Translations under genes and position numbers: made by a program | Shown: positions 43,053-51,263 of the stretch, piece after piece | How positions within the stretch are numbered: position 1 is the first letter of the stretch | How the letters are laid out: each line of letters opens with the position of its first letter | From: Chryseobacterium sp. | GTDB lineage: Bacteria; Bacteroidota; Bacteroidia; Flavobacteriales; Weeksellaceae | NCBI RefSeq assembly: GCF_029240215.1 | Contig: NZ_JARBTK010000009.1 | Span: 1 to 64,000, forward strand | Direction of reading: 5' to 3' | DNA length: 64,000 bases | The notes under the pieces: model-generated | Databases searched by the model: none | What the model was told of the DNA's origin: nothing | What the model saw: only the letters and a program-made list of their open reading frames with translations

Positions 43053-44117
43053 ATGACAGAAGATAACGAAGAGTTTTTAGACGAAGAATTGCTGGATCCG
43101 AATAATGTAGATATTGATGAGGAAAATAAGGGCCTGTATGAACATGTGAATATCACAGTTGATGGTAAACAGGAACCTTTAAGAATAGATAAGTTTCTTT
43201 TGAATTTCCGTCAGAATTCTTCAAGAAATAAAATTTCGCAAACCTGCAGAGCCGGAAACGTTGTTGTCAACGGAACTCCTGTAAAGCAAAACTATCGTGT
43301 GAAACCGGGAGATCAGATTTCTTTATTGCTTGCTCATCCGCCAAGACTGAATGTGATTATTCCGCAGGATATCCCTATCAATATTGTATATGAAGATGAT
43401 GATTTGGTGGTTGTCGATAAAGAGCCGGGAATGGTTGTACATCCCGGATTCGGAAACTGGGACGGAACTTTAGTCAATGCTTTGGCTTTTCATTTTGATC
43501 AGAAAGGAGAAAAGTCAGATTTGGACAGAGTAGGACTTGTTCACCGAATTGACAAAGATACCTCGGGACTTTTAGTTATTGCTAAAAACGAATATGCTTT
43601 AAGCTTTCTTGCTAAACAGTTTTTTGAAAGAAAAACCAAAAGATTGTACTGGGCTTTTGTATGGGGGAATGTGAAAGAAGATACAGGCACGATTACAGGA
43701 CACATAGGAAGACATCCTAAGAACAGGATGCAGATGTATACTTATGTTGACGGAAGCCAAGGGAAGCATGCCGTAACACATTATAAAGTTTTAGAAAGAT
43801 TTAAATACATGACCTGGGTAGAATGTAAATTGGAAACGGGAAGAACGCACCAAATTAGAGCCCACTTCAAACATATTGGTCATACTTTATTTAATGATGA
43901 ACGATATGAAGGAAATATCGCCCTTCGTGGAGTTAATCTACCTAAATATAAGCAATTTGTAAAAAATGTTTTCGATATTTTGCCAAGACATGCACTTCAT
44001 GCCCATACTCTCGGATTTATACACCCCACAACCAAAAAGGAATTGTATTTTGAGAGCCCAATGCCCCAAGATATGACGGATGCCGTAAAAAAATGGAGAA
44101 ATTATTTAGAAAACTAA
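43053..44117 (+). CDS. rluD: RluA/RluD family 23S rRNA pseudouridine synthase
   Basis: The 354-residue enzyme converts uridine to pseudouridine in RNA. An N-terminal S4 domain (about 27-90: LRIDKFLLNFRQNSSRNKISQTCRAGNVVVNG) is followed by the catalytic domain with VHRIDKDTSGLLVIAKN, in which the Asp is the nucleophile, then GRTHQIRAHFKHIGHTL and LHAHTLGFIHP. Length and S4 domain point to RluD, which modifies helix 69 of 23S rRNA, but RluC-type targets cannot be excluded. It follows the PASTA gene. Confidence 0.9.
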   Translation: MTEDNEEFLDEELLDPNNVDIDEENKGLYEHVNITVDGKQEPLRIDKFLLNFRQNSSRNKISQTCRAGNVVVNGTPVKQNYRVKPGDQISLLLAHPPRLNVIIPQDIPINIVYEDDDLVVVDKEPGMVVHPGFGNWDGTLVNALAFHFDQKGEKSDLDRVGLVHRIDKDTSGLLVIAKNEYALSFLAKQFFERKTKRLYWAFVWGNVKEDTGTITGHIGRHPKNRMQMYTYVDGSQGKHAVTHYKVLERFKYMTWVECKLETGRTHQIRAHFKHIGHTLFNDERYEGNIALRGVNLPKYKQFVKNVFDILPRHALHAHTLGFIHPTTKKELYFESPMPQDMTDAVKKWRNYLEN

Positions 44118-44137
44118 AAATATATTGAGAATTTTTT

Positions 44138-44145
44138 TATATTTG
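44138..44145 (+). promoter_or_regulatory. Bacteroidota -7 promoter box of the PorP/SprF gene
   Basis: TATATTTG matches TAnnTTTG and lies 23 bp before the ATG at 44169. Confidence 0.55.
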
Positions 44146-44168
44146 TTGAATTGAAATCAAGATTTGTT

Positions 44169-45119
44169 ATGAGAAAACTATATGCTATCGTATGTTTAGC
44201 TCTTTTGTCTAATGCGTACAAAGCACAAGAATCATTACCATACTATCAGCAATATCTATTAGATGGTGAGTTCCTGTTCAACCCTGCACAATATGGTAAA
44301 ACGGACTATGTACAGCTTAATCTAAACTATCAACAACAATTTTCAAAATTTAGCGAATCTCCAAACGTACAGTCTGTGGGAATCAACGCTAATATTTTTG
44401 ACAGAGTGGGAGCGGGTATTTCCGTTTTTAGAGATAGCAACGGTCCTATATCAGCAGGAGGTATTACAGCGGGAGCTTCTTACTTTATCCCATTAAGCAG
44501 TGAAGGGGATAGAAAAGATCAGTTTTCTTTTGGTACTAGTGTTAATTTTTATAATATGAATTTTGATTATTCTAAAATTAATACAGAAGACGGTTACGAT
44601 CCATTATTACAAGGAAACGAAAGTAATATTTTTATGGCGTATGCAAACTTCGGTTTAGCTGCTACATATAAAGGGTTATTCGGAGGTGTTTCAGTGAATG
44701 ACATTGCATTAAGCAACGACGAATCTATCGTAAACAATTACGAACCATCACCAATCAAATTCTTCTTAAACTTAGGATACGACTGGAAGATTGCAGACAA
44801 TATTGCCATTACTCCTTCAGCTTTGATCAACTTAAATACCAATTCTACAAGAATGATGGATTTAAACTTGATGGCTACATTCTCAAACGACATCAACGCA
44901 TTCTCTTTCGGAGTTAGCTACAGAGGTGTTCAAAACAGATTTGATAACCAACAGTTGAGTATTTCACCAATCGTAAAAGTAAGATTCAACAAATTTATGG
45001 TGGGTGCTACTTACAACCTTGGAATGTCTGACATTCAGGAGTATGGTGGAAACAGCTTCATGATCGGTTTAGGTTACAACTTTGATAACTTTATTAATCA
45101 TAGAGGATTTAGATATTAA
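44169..45119 (+). CDS. PorP/SprF family type IX secretion membrane protein
   Basis: The 316-residue protein starts at ATG 44169 (a TTG six codons upstream is less likely). It has a signal peptide (MRKLYAIVCLALLSNAYKAQ) and the PorP/SprF opening ESLPYYQQYLLDGEFLFNPAQYG, after which the sequence alternates as a beta-barrel and ends GLGYNFDNFINHRGFRY. SprF partners the gliding adhesin SprB; PorP relatives are outer-membrane parts of the type IX system. Without sprB or gld genes nearby its client is unknown. A terminator follows directly. Confidence 0.9.
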   Translation: MRKLYAIVCLALLSNAYKAQESLPYYQQYLLDGEFLFNPAQYGKTDYVQLNLNYQQQFSKFSESPNVQSVGINANIFDRVGAGISVFRDSNGPISAGGITAGASYFIPLSSEGDRKDQFSFGTSVNFYNMNFDYSKINTEDGYDPLLQGNESNIFMAYANFGLAATYKGLFGGVSVNDIALSNDESIVNNYEPSPIKFFLNLGYDWKIADNIAITPSALINLNTNSTRMMDLNLMATFSNDINAFSFGVSYRGVQNRFDNQQLSISPIVKVRFNKFMVGATYNLGMSDIQEYGGNSFMIGLGYNFDNFINHRGFRY

Positions 45120-45135
45120 TCTGATTTAATTTAAA

Positions 45136-45143
45136 TAAATTTG
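45136..45143 (+). promoter_or_regulatory. Bacteroidota -7 promoter box of hemW
   Basis: TAAATTTG matches TAnnTTTG and immediately precedes the terminator stem of the PorP/SprF gene; the hemW ATG is 28 bp further on. Confidence 0.5.
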
Positions 45144-45171
45144 AGCTCTGAATTTTTTCAGAGCTTTTTTT
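45144..45171 (+). terminator. terminator abutting the hemW start codon
   Basis: AGCTCTGAA (45144-45152) pairs with 45157-45165 around TTTT, followed by a seven-T run that ends at the base before the hemW ATG. Confidence 0.85.
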
Positions 45172-46296
45172 ATGATCTACATTCACATTCCTTTTTGCAA
45201 GCAGAAGTGCAGCTATTGCAATTTTCATTTTTCAACGTCTTTGAATTTTAAGGATGAAATGATTGCTGCGATGAAAAAAGAGATTTTTCTCCGTAAGGAT
45301 GAGCTTCAAAATAAGAGTTTGCAATCCCTTTACTTCGGTGGTGGAACACCTTCTATTCTTTCCGGAGACGAAATCAAGTCTTTGATTGATGAAGTTTTAA
45401 AATATTTTAGTTTTAATTCTGATATTGAAATTACTTTAGAAGCAAATCCGGATGATTTGGATAAGAATTTTTTAAAGCAACTATCAAATTCTCCTATTAA
45501 TCGATTATCAATCGGGACGCAAAGTTTTTTTGATGAAGATTTGAGGTTGATGAATCGTGCACATAATGCTTCCGATGCGGAAGGTTCTATCAAAAGAGCG
45601 CAGGATTTTGGCTTTGAAAATTTAAGTATTGACTTAATTTACGGTTCGCCAACTTCCAATTTAGAAATATGGAAGCAAAATTTAAACAAAACTATCGCGC
45701 TTGAAGTTCCTCATATCTCGTCTTACGCATTGACGATTGAGCCAAAAACCGCTTTGGAAAAATGGATTGCCAACGGAAAAGTCTCAAACCCGAAAGAGGA
45801 AGAACAAAACAGAGAGTTTTATTACATGATTGATTTTCTGAAAGATCATAATTTTGAGCATTATGAAATCTCGAATTTTGCTAAAAAAGGCTTTCATTCA
45901 AGACATAATTCTGCATATTGGGAGTACAACGAATATCTGGGAATCGGTCCTTCCGCCCATTCTTATAACGGGTTTGATACAAGAAGCTGGAATGTTGCCA
46001 ATAATCAGCAATATATTAAAAAATTAAATTCAAATATTTTAGCGAAAGAGACCGAAATTCTTTCACAAAAAGATCAGTTTAATGAAATGATCATGATCGG
46101 ATTGAGGACAACTTGGGGTGTTGATCTTGAAAGTTTGAAAAATAAATTTAAAGAAGAAATTTTAGATCAATTTTACAAAGAAATTCAGCAAAAATTAGCT
46201 GAAGGAATTTTAATCAAAGAAAATAATCACCTCAAAATTCCTGAAAAACATTGGTTTATGGCAGATGGAATTGCTTCAGATTTGTTTCAGGTTTAA
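45172..46296 (+). CDS. hemW: HemW-type radical SAM protein
   Basis: This 374-residue radical SAM protein was formerly called oxygen-independent coproporphyrinogen oxidase-like and is now known to act as a heme chaperone. The [4Fe-4S] motif CKQKCSYC lies at residues 9-16 directly after MIYIHIPF, which fixes the start: no upstream in-frame codon could extend it usefully. GGGTPSIL, ANPDDL, LSIGTQSF and LIYGSPTSN follow. HemW lacks the extra Cys of true HemN. The start abuts a terminator T-run, so hemW probably relies on the promoter box overlapping that hairpin. Confidence 0.92.
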   Translation: MIYIHIPFCKQKCSYCNFHFSTSLNFKDEMIAAMKKEIFLRKDELQNKSLQSLYFGGGTPSILSGDEIKSLIDEVLKYFSFNSDIEITLEANPDDLDKNFLKQLSNSPINRLSIGTQSFFDEDLRLMNRAHNASDAEGSIKRAQDFGFENLSIDLIYGSPTSNLEIWKQNLNKTIALEVPHISSYALTIEPKTALEKWIANGKVSNPKEEEQNREFYYMIDFLKDHNFEHYEISNFAKKGFHSRHNSAYWEYNEYLGIGPSAHSYNGFDTRSWNVANNQQYIKKLNSNILAKETEILSQKDQFNEMIMIGLRTTWGVDLESLKNKFKEEILDQFYKEIQQKLAEGILIKENNHLKIPEKHWFMADGIASDLFQV

Positions 46297-46334
46297 AGTC
46301 ATTAATGTATATTTGAAATTAAATATAATAACCA

Positions 46335-47933
46335 ATGAAGAAAAGTTTATTACTGTTTTTAGTATTTCTTGGAGTTTTACATTATTCTCAAAAACCCATA
46401 TTTGTCAAGGCAAAAGTTAATGCTGTAAATGTTTACAGAAGTTCAGCGGAGCTTCAAAATTCTGCAAATTTTTCTATCCCTTCCGGAGCTTCGGAAGTTA
46501 TTATTACAAATATTTCTGAGGAAATTTTCGAAAAGTCGTTGCAGGTAAGTGTTAACAATAAAAATGTAAGCATTCTATCAGTTCAATTTACGGATAATTA
46601 TACGTCTGATTATGATATGGATAATACAAATCCACGTATCAAAAAAGTTAGTGACAGCATTACACTGCTGGAAGATATTGTTTATAAAGCAAGTATGGAG
46701 CTTGAAGCTAACAACAAAACGCTTGAGCTTTTAGATAAAAATCAGACTGTTCTAGTTGGAAGCAATACTTCTAGTGTGGCTCAACTGATGCAGCTCGCAG
46801 ATTATTATAAGACCAAAAGATTAGAAATCAGTACAGCAATATCTCAAATCAACAAAAAGAACACTGACCTTCAAAAAAAATTAAACCGATTGAGAAGCAG
46901 CCTGAAAATTAATTCTGAAATGGAAGAAGCATCTTCTGACGGAGTTTTAATTTTAAAAGTAATGAGCTCTGCTGCTGCAAATGTGAAAGCAGATATTAGT
47001 TATTTAGCAGAAAATGCATCTTGGGAACCTTTTTATGAAGTAAGAGGAAATAAACTTTCTGAGCCTTTGGATGTTCTGTTTAAAGCAAAAGTCAGACAAG
47101 ATACAGGTCTCGATTGGAAGGGGGTGAAACTTTCTTTAATCAATGGAAGATCGAGCAGAAATAGTACTGCACCGGTTTTAAATCCATGGTTTTTACAATC
47201 GTATAAGCAGCAAAACGAATCTGTCGTAAATTCAGGAAGATATATTTCCGATACAATAAGTAGAGAAAAAAATATTGAAGAAGTAGTTGTTGTGGGAGCG
47301 AGTTTCAGGTCTATTGAAAATCAGTTTAATATCAGCTTTGATGTTGATGTACCTTATGATATTCTCTCTAATGATCAGGAGAATTTTATTAATTTGAAAC
47401 AGGAAAAAATCCCCGCAGTTTATAAGTATTTTGTTGCGCCAAAATATAATAAAGATGCCTTCTTAATTGCTAAAATTAAAGATTTTAATAAATATAATCT
47501 AATTTCGGCTTCGGCAAACATTGTTTTTGAAAATATGTATATTGGCGAAACAACAATTAAGCCCAATCAGACAACTGATGAATTAAGTATTACGCTTGGG
47601 GATGATAAGAAAATCAGTGTCAGAAAAGAGGTAATTGATGATAAATCTAGTGTGAAAATGTTTTCATCTTATCAGGAAAAGACAATTACATATGATATTG
47701 TCGTAAGGAATAATAAAAAAGAGGCTATTGAGATAGAAATAAAAGATCAGTTTCCACTTAGTAAAGACGAGTCGGTTAAAATAGAATTATTACAAACCTA
47801 TAATGCAGAACAGGACAAAGAAAAAGGATATTTAACTTGGGATGTTAAAATTTCTCCATCAGAGACAAAAAAATTTAGAGTAAGTTATAAAGTAAGATAT
47901 CCGAAAGATTTTTCAATTAGTAATCTTAATTAA
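46335..47933 (+). CDS. MuiA-type protein with DUF4140 and DUF4139 domains
   Basis: The 532-residue protein has a signal peptide (residues 1-18), an N-terminal DUF4140 part beginning FVKAKVNAVNVYRSSAELQNSANFSIPSG, a coiled-coil stretch (about 100-195), and a C-terminal DUF4139 domain with SYLAENASWEPFYEVRG and VKARQDTGLDWKGVKLSLINGR-like sequence. An inner segment IEEVVVVGASF resembles the linker in Bacteroidota members. The E. coli-related name is mucoidy inhibitor, but no mechanism is known. It is exported, probably periplasmic. Confidence 0.85.
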   Translation: MKKSLLLFLVFLGVLHYSQKPIFVKAKVNAVNVYRSSAELQNSANFSIPSGASEVIITNISEEIFEKSLQVSVNNKNVSILSVQFTDNYTSDYDMDNTNPRIKKVSDSITLLEDIVYKASMELEANNKTLELLDKNQTVLVGSNTSSVAQLMQLADYYKTKRLEISTAISQINKKNTDLQKKLNRLRSSLKINSEMEEASSDGVLILKVMSSAAANVKADISYLAENASWEPFYEVRGNKLSEPLDVLFKAKVRQDTGLDWKGVKLSLINGRSSRNSTAPVLNPWFLQSYKQQNESVVNSGRYISDTISREKNIEEVVVVGASFRSIENQFNISFDVDVPYDILSNDQENFINLKQEKIPAVYKYFVAPKYNKDAFLIAKIKDFNKYNLISASANIVFENMYIGETTIKPNQTTDELSITLGDDKKISVRKEVIDDKSSVKMFSSYQEKTITYDIVVRNNKKEAIEIEIKDQFPLSKDESVKIELLQTYNAEQDKEKGYLTWDVKISPSETKKFRVSYKVRYPKDFSISNLN

Positions 47934-47950
47934 TTCTAAATTCTATTCAC

Positions 47951-47958
47951 TATTTTTG
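47951..47958 (+). promoter_or_regulatory. Bacteroidota -7 promoter box of murI
   Basis: TATTTTTG matches TAnnTTTG and lies 17 bp before the murI TTG start. Confidence 0.6.
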
Positions 47959-47975
47959 CATAAAATTTCATTCGT

Positions 47976-48806
47976 TTGAAAACTAAAAAACAGGATTATT
48001 CGCATCTTTCACCAAAGCAGCCTATCGGAATTTTTGATAGCGGAGTGGGAGGTTTAACGGTTGCCAAAGAGATCAAGAGACTTCTTCCCAATGAAGATCT
48101 TATTTATTTTGGAGATACAAAACATCTTCCTTATGGTGAAAAATCTAAAGAAGCGATTATAGGATATTCTACGAAGATTACCAATTTTCTACTTGAGCAA
48201 AACTGCAAAGCGATTGTAATTGCATGTAATACGGCCACAGCAAATGCTTTGAATGAGGTGATGGAAGCTGTCTCAGGAAAAGTTCCGGTAATTGATGTGA
48301 TCAATCCGGTTGCTGAAAAGGTTTCTTACGAGATTCATACCAATGTGGGAGTGATTGCTACGAAAGCAACGGTAAATTCAGGTTTATACAAAAAAAGCAT
48401 TCGTAAGCATAACAAATTTATCAAAGTTGATGAATTGGCGACGCCATTGTTGGTTCCTGCAATTGAAGAGGGTTTTAAAAATCATCCGATCACGCATTCG
48501 ATCATTTATAATTATCTGAGTAATGCTAAATTGAAAAATATCGAAACTTTGATTTTAGGATGTACTCATTATCCGCTTTTGATTGACGAAATCAAACAAT
48601 ATTACGGAAATCGTGTTCGTGTGATAGACTCGCCGAATATTGTTGCAAACCATCTCAATATTATTTTGGATAAATACAATTTATTAAATCAGAATAACCC
48701 GAAACCAACCTATCAGTTTTATCTTTCGGATATCACCAAAAACTTTGAAAAAATTTCAAAAAAGTTCTTCGGAAAAACTATCGACTTAGAATTGAAAGTA
48801 TTATAA
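47976..48806 (+). CDS. murI: glutamate racemase
   Basis: MurI makes D-glutamate for peptidoglycan. The 276-residue protein has IGIFDSGVGGLTVAKEI, IACNTATANAL (catalytic Cys) and LGCTHYPLLIDEI (second catalytic Cys). No in-frame ATG occurs before the conserved core, so the start is TTG at 47976, a short distance after a promoter box. With ddl and the PASTA protein it is one of three cell-wall genes within 8 kb. A terminator shared with the convergent nitroreductase follows. Confidence 0.95.
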   Translation: MKTKKQDYSHLSPKQPIGIFDSGVGGLTVAKEIKRLLPNEDLIYFGDTKHLPYGEKSKEAIIGYSTKITNFLLEQNCKAIVIACNTATANALNEVMEAVSGKVPVIDVINPVAEKVSYEIHTNVGVIATKATVNSGLYKKSIRKHNKFIKVDELATPLLVPAIEEGFKNHPITHSIIYNYLSNAKLKNIETLILGCTHYPLLIDEIKQYYGNRVRVIDSPNIVANHLNIILDKYNLLNQNNPKPTYQFYLSDITKNFEKISKKFFGKTIDLELKVL

Positions 48807-48810
48807 ATAA

Positions 48811-48836
48811 AAAAAGACTCAGAAATGAGTCTTTTT
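48811..48836. terminator. bidirectional terminator after murI
   Basis: AAAAAGACTC (48811-48820) pairs perfectly with 48827-48836 around a 6-nt loop. T-runs exist on both strands, serving murI and the convergent nitroreductase gene. Confidence 0.85.
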
Positions 48837-48841
48837 GTTTC

Positions 48842-49441
48842 TTAAAGTTCTACAATTATTTTGTCTGAAACCAATCTTCTCTTGGGAGTAATTGCCGGCT
48901 GATTACTGTCAGTTTCAGATTTTTTGCCAATCGCTACAGCAAATATTGATTCATATACATCGTTTTGTATAATTTCATCATACTTGTCAGGCATTATTCC
49001 TTCCATCGGAGTACAATCGATTTCCATATCGGCACATGCAGAAAGTAAAACACCGAGAGAAAGATACACCTGATTTCTCATCCAGAATTTTATTTCTAAA
49101 TCTCCTTTTGGTTTGACCATTGAATTGTAATATGCAATCGCGCCTTCTGGTAGATTTTCGTGCATTTGTTTTTCAAAATCTTCTACATTTTTTAATACCT
49201 GAAAGACAATCAAATCACTACATTCAATCACTTTTTCTTTGTTGTGATAAGAAATTTCAGAAAACTTCTCTTTTGTTTGCTGATCGTTTATAAAAACAAA
49301 ATTCCAGGGCTGACTGTTGATCGAAGATGGACTTAAATTTAAGATTGCTTTAAGCTCATCTATCTTTTCCGGATCTACTTTTACCTGAGAATCATACTTT
49401 TTAACCGTATATCTCTTTTGCATTTTTTCTAAAAAACTCAT
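48842..49441 (-). CDS. nitroreductase family protein
   Basis: This 199-residue FMN-dependent oxidoreductase has RYTVKKYDSQVKVDPEKIDELKAILNLSPSSINSQPWNFVFI at the N terminus, the FMN-binding start of NfsB/YdgI-type enzymes, and CADMEIDCTPMEGIMPDKYDE near the C terminus. It should reduce nitro compounds or quinones with NAD(P)H. A HxlR-type regulator is divergent from it with 75 bp between starts, suggesting that the regulator controls it in response to electrophiles. The natural substrate is unknown. Confidence 0.9.
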   Translation of the reverse strand: MSFLEKMQKRYTVKKYDSQVKVDPEKIDELKAILNLSPSSINSQPWNFVFINDQQTKEKFSEISYHNKEKVIECSDLIVFQVLKNVEDFEKQMHENLPEGAIAYYNSMVKPKGDLEIKFWMRNQVYLSLGVLLSACADMEIDCTPMEGIMPDKYDEIIQNDVYESIFAVAIGKKSETDSNQPAITPKRRLVSDKIIVEL

Positions 49442-49512
49442 ACTATCAATTTTATAGTTACAAAACTAATTAAAGTTTAATATCTTTGCAATAACGGATA
49501 AAAATGATAGTA
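49441..49512. promoter_or_regulatory. candidate operator region for the HxlR regulator
   Basis: TACTATCA (49441-49448), next to the nitroreductase start, recurs inverted as TGATAGTA (49505-49512) next to the regulator start, and TAGTTACAAAACTA (49455-49468) is a small dyad between them. TATCTTTG (49481-49488) is the -7 box for the regulator gene. Confidence 0.45.
49481..49488 (+). promoter_or_regulatory. Bacteroidota -7 promoter box of the HxlR gene
   Basis: TATCTTTG matches TAnnTTTG and lies 28 bp before the ATG at 49517. Confidence 0.6.
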
Positions 49513-49516
49513 CAAA

Positions 49517-49864
49517 ATGTTTACAATTGATAATAAATCCTATCCCTGCAGTACGAGTGTAACGATGAAATTTATTGGCGGAAAATGGAAAGCCGTTATT
49601 TTGTTTCACTTAATCGACAGCGCTAAAAGATACAACGAATTGCGAAAACTGATTCCTACGATTACGGAACGAACTTTAAGCCTCCAACTCAAACAATTGG
49701 AAGAAGACGGAGTAATTGACAGAAAAGTTTTCACGGAAAAACCTCCGTTGATGGTAGAATACAGCTTAGCAGAATTTGGAGAAAGCCTGATTCCGGTCGT
49801 AAAAGAAATTGCAAAATGGGGTAGAGAAGCTTCATCTTACTCAAAAAAAATAATCAGGAATTAA
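49517..49864 (+). CDS. HxlR family transcriptional regulator
   Basis: The 115-residue protein is a winged-helix regulator: PCSTSVTMKFIGGKWKAVILFHL is the HxlR signature and RYNELRKLIPTITERTLSLQLKQLEEDGVIDRKVF is the recognition helix and wing. Cys12, in the conserved N-terminal position, is the kind of residue that senses quinones or aldehydes in YodB-type members. It probably regulates the divergent nitroreductase. Its stop codon overlaps the rsmD stop on the other strand. Confidence 0.93.
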   Translation: MFTIDNKSYPCSTSVTMKFIGGKWKAVILFHLIDSAKRYNELRKLIPTITERTLSLQLKQLEEDGVIDRKVFTEKPPLMVEYSLAEFGESLIPVVKEIAKWGREASSYSKKIIRN

Positions 49865-49877
49865 ATTTCCTGATTAT
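49850..49877 (-). terminator. rsmD terminator built into both stop codons
   Basis: ATAATCAGGAA (49850-49860) pairs perfectly with 49867-49877; the loop holds the overlapping stop codons of HxlR and rsmD. A T-run lies on the minus strand inside the HxlR coding end. Confidence 0.75.
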
Positions 49878-50457
49878 CTGTTTCTTCTAAATCTGTTGTT
49901 TCTTCCTGATTCGGTTTAAAAAAACTGAAACTCACATTTCCGTATCTTCTGGTATCAACGAAATTTGGATGATCAAATTTCAACCTGCTTTGATGCTCAA
50001 TCACCAAAATACCATTCGGTTTCAGGTATTTATTATTTAAAACCAACGAAATCAGTTCGTAATATTTTTTCTCTTCCATTTCGAAAGGAGCATCAGAAAA
50101 TACGATTTCGTAGGATTTTTTATTTCTGAATTTTTTCAGCCAGTCAAAAACATCACCACGCTGCACACTTACATTTAAACTAAAACCCAGTTCTGAAGCT
50201 GTAGAATTTAAAAAAGAAGTGTGTTTCGGGTTCATTTCGACCGAAGTAAGATCTTTGCAGCCTCTTGAAGCAAACTCAAAAGTGATTGATCCGATACCCG
50301 CAAAAAGATCAAGAACAGATATCGACTGCATATCGTACGTGTTCTCAAGAATGCTGAATAATGCTTCTTTTGCAAAATCAGTGGTCGGTCTTACATCAAA
50401 ATTTTTCGGAGCTGCTATTTTTTTGGCTTTCCACTTGCCGGCAATTATTCTGTACAT
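49861..50457 (-). CDS. rsmD: 16S rRNA (guanine966-N2)-methyltransferase
   Basis: RsmD methylates G966 of 16S rRNA using SAM. The 198-residue protein has RIIAGKWKAKKI, VRPTTDFAKEALFSILEN and VLDLFAGIGSITFEFASRG (SAM loop), all diagnostic. The catalytic N6/N2-methylase motif, normally (D/N)PPY/F, reads SDAPFE here, with Ala at the first Pro position; this may be a lineage variant or affect activity. It is convergent with the HxlR gene and overlaps it by 4 bp. It is likely co-transcribed with the DUF3822 gene upstream. Confidence 0.92.
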   Translation of the reverse strand: MYRIIAGKWKAKKIAAPKNFDVRPTTDFAKEALFSILENTYDMQSISVLDLFAGIGSITFEFASRGCKDLTSVEMNPKHTSFLNSTASELGFSLNVSVQRGDVFDWLKKFRNKKSYEIVFSDAPFEMEEKKYYELISLVLNNKYLKPNGILVIEHQSRLKFDHPNFVDTRRYGNVSFSFFKPNQEETTDLEETDNQEI

Positions 50458-50528
50458 TTTTTGTTAGTTTTAGATAGTAGGTAAAAGGTAGCAATAGAAA
50501 CTAAATTCTAAAAACTGTATCCTGCAAC

Positions 50529-51245
50529 CTAATTAAGGATGAAATTCTTATTCGGAATGTTATCAAAAACAATTTTTATGTTTTTCACAAACTTCTGAAG
50601 TTCTGAAATAAACGTTTCGTTTTCTGTTGTTTCGCCGTAAACAAAAAAGTTCGTATCGTTGATTCCAAAACCGATTTTGCTTAATGTAAACATCACGAAA
50701 TAAAGAAAGTCTACTTCCGAATTGACATCCAGATTATTGTATAAAATTACTTTCTTGTTATCAATGGCAAAAAACTCACACTGATTATGATAAAGGTTGA
50801 TATGAATTTCCTTTTTGTTCTTATTATAAATAGAATTTAAAAATTTTTCTCCCGAGAAATTGAATCTCACAGGAATCGAAAGGTCTTTAATTTTGCGATA
50901 AAAATCTTTTGGGAAAGTATAATAGAACTGTACATTGAATTTTTTATTTACCGAAAGCATCAATTCTTCATTCTCTTTATCAACAGGTGCATTGAAAGAA
51001 ATGAGATCATATCCTGCATCATGTTCCGCAAAACCTTCAGGCATCAGCGTAAAATGGTTTAAAGCTGATATTACGGAAACTTCATCAAACCTTTGTTTCA
51101 ATAAAACTTCTTCAAGTTTTTGAGCAATAAAATTCTTCGGAGATTCTTCATCAACCAGATAAGATTTCTCTTCCAAAACATTTTTGTTCTTGGTAATCTG
51201 ATAGATGAGTCCGTCTTTCGTGAAAAGTAAATTGAGTACGTTCAT
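50529..51245 (-). CDS. DUF3822 family protein
   Basis: This 238-residue protein fits the DUF3822 family restricted to Bacteroidota: NVLNLLFTKDGLIYQI, then FAEHDAGYDLISFNAP and the C-terminal YNNLDVNSEVDFLYFVMFTLSKIGFG segment. Its fold resembles the actin-like ATPase type and it is usually encoded beside rsmD, as here (71 bp upstream). I recognise it mainly by this context and length. There is no signal peptide, so it is cytoplasmic. Its function is unknown. Confidence 0.8.
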   Translation of the reverse strand: MNVLNLLFTKDGLIYQITKNKNVLEEKSYLVDEESPKNFIAQKLEEVLLKQRFDEVSVISALNHFTLMPEGFAEHDAGYDLISFNAPVDKENEELMLSVNKKFNVQFYYTFPKDFYRKIKDLSIPVRFNFSGEKFLNSIYNKNKKEIHINLYHNQCEFFAIDNKKVILYNNLDVNSEVDFLYFVMFTLSKIGFGINDTNFFVYGETTENETFISELQKFVKNIKIVFDNIPNKNFILN

Positions 51246-51263
51246 ATGACAATTGCTGCAAAT

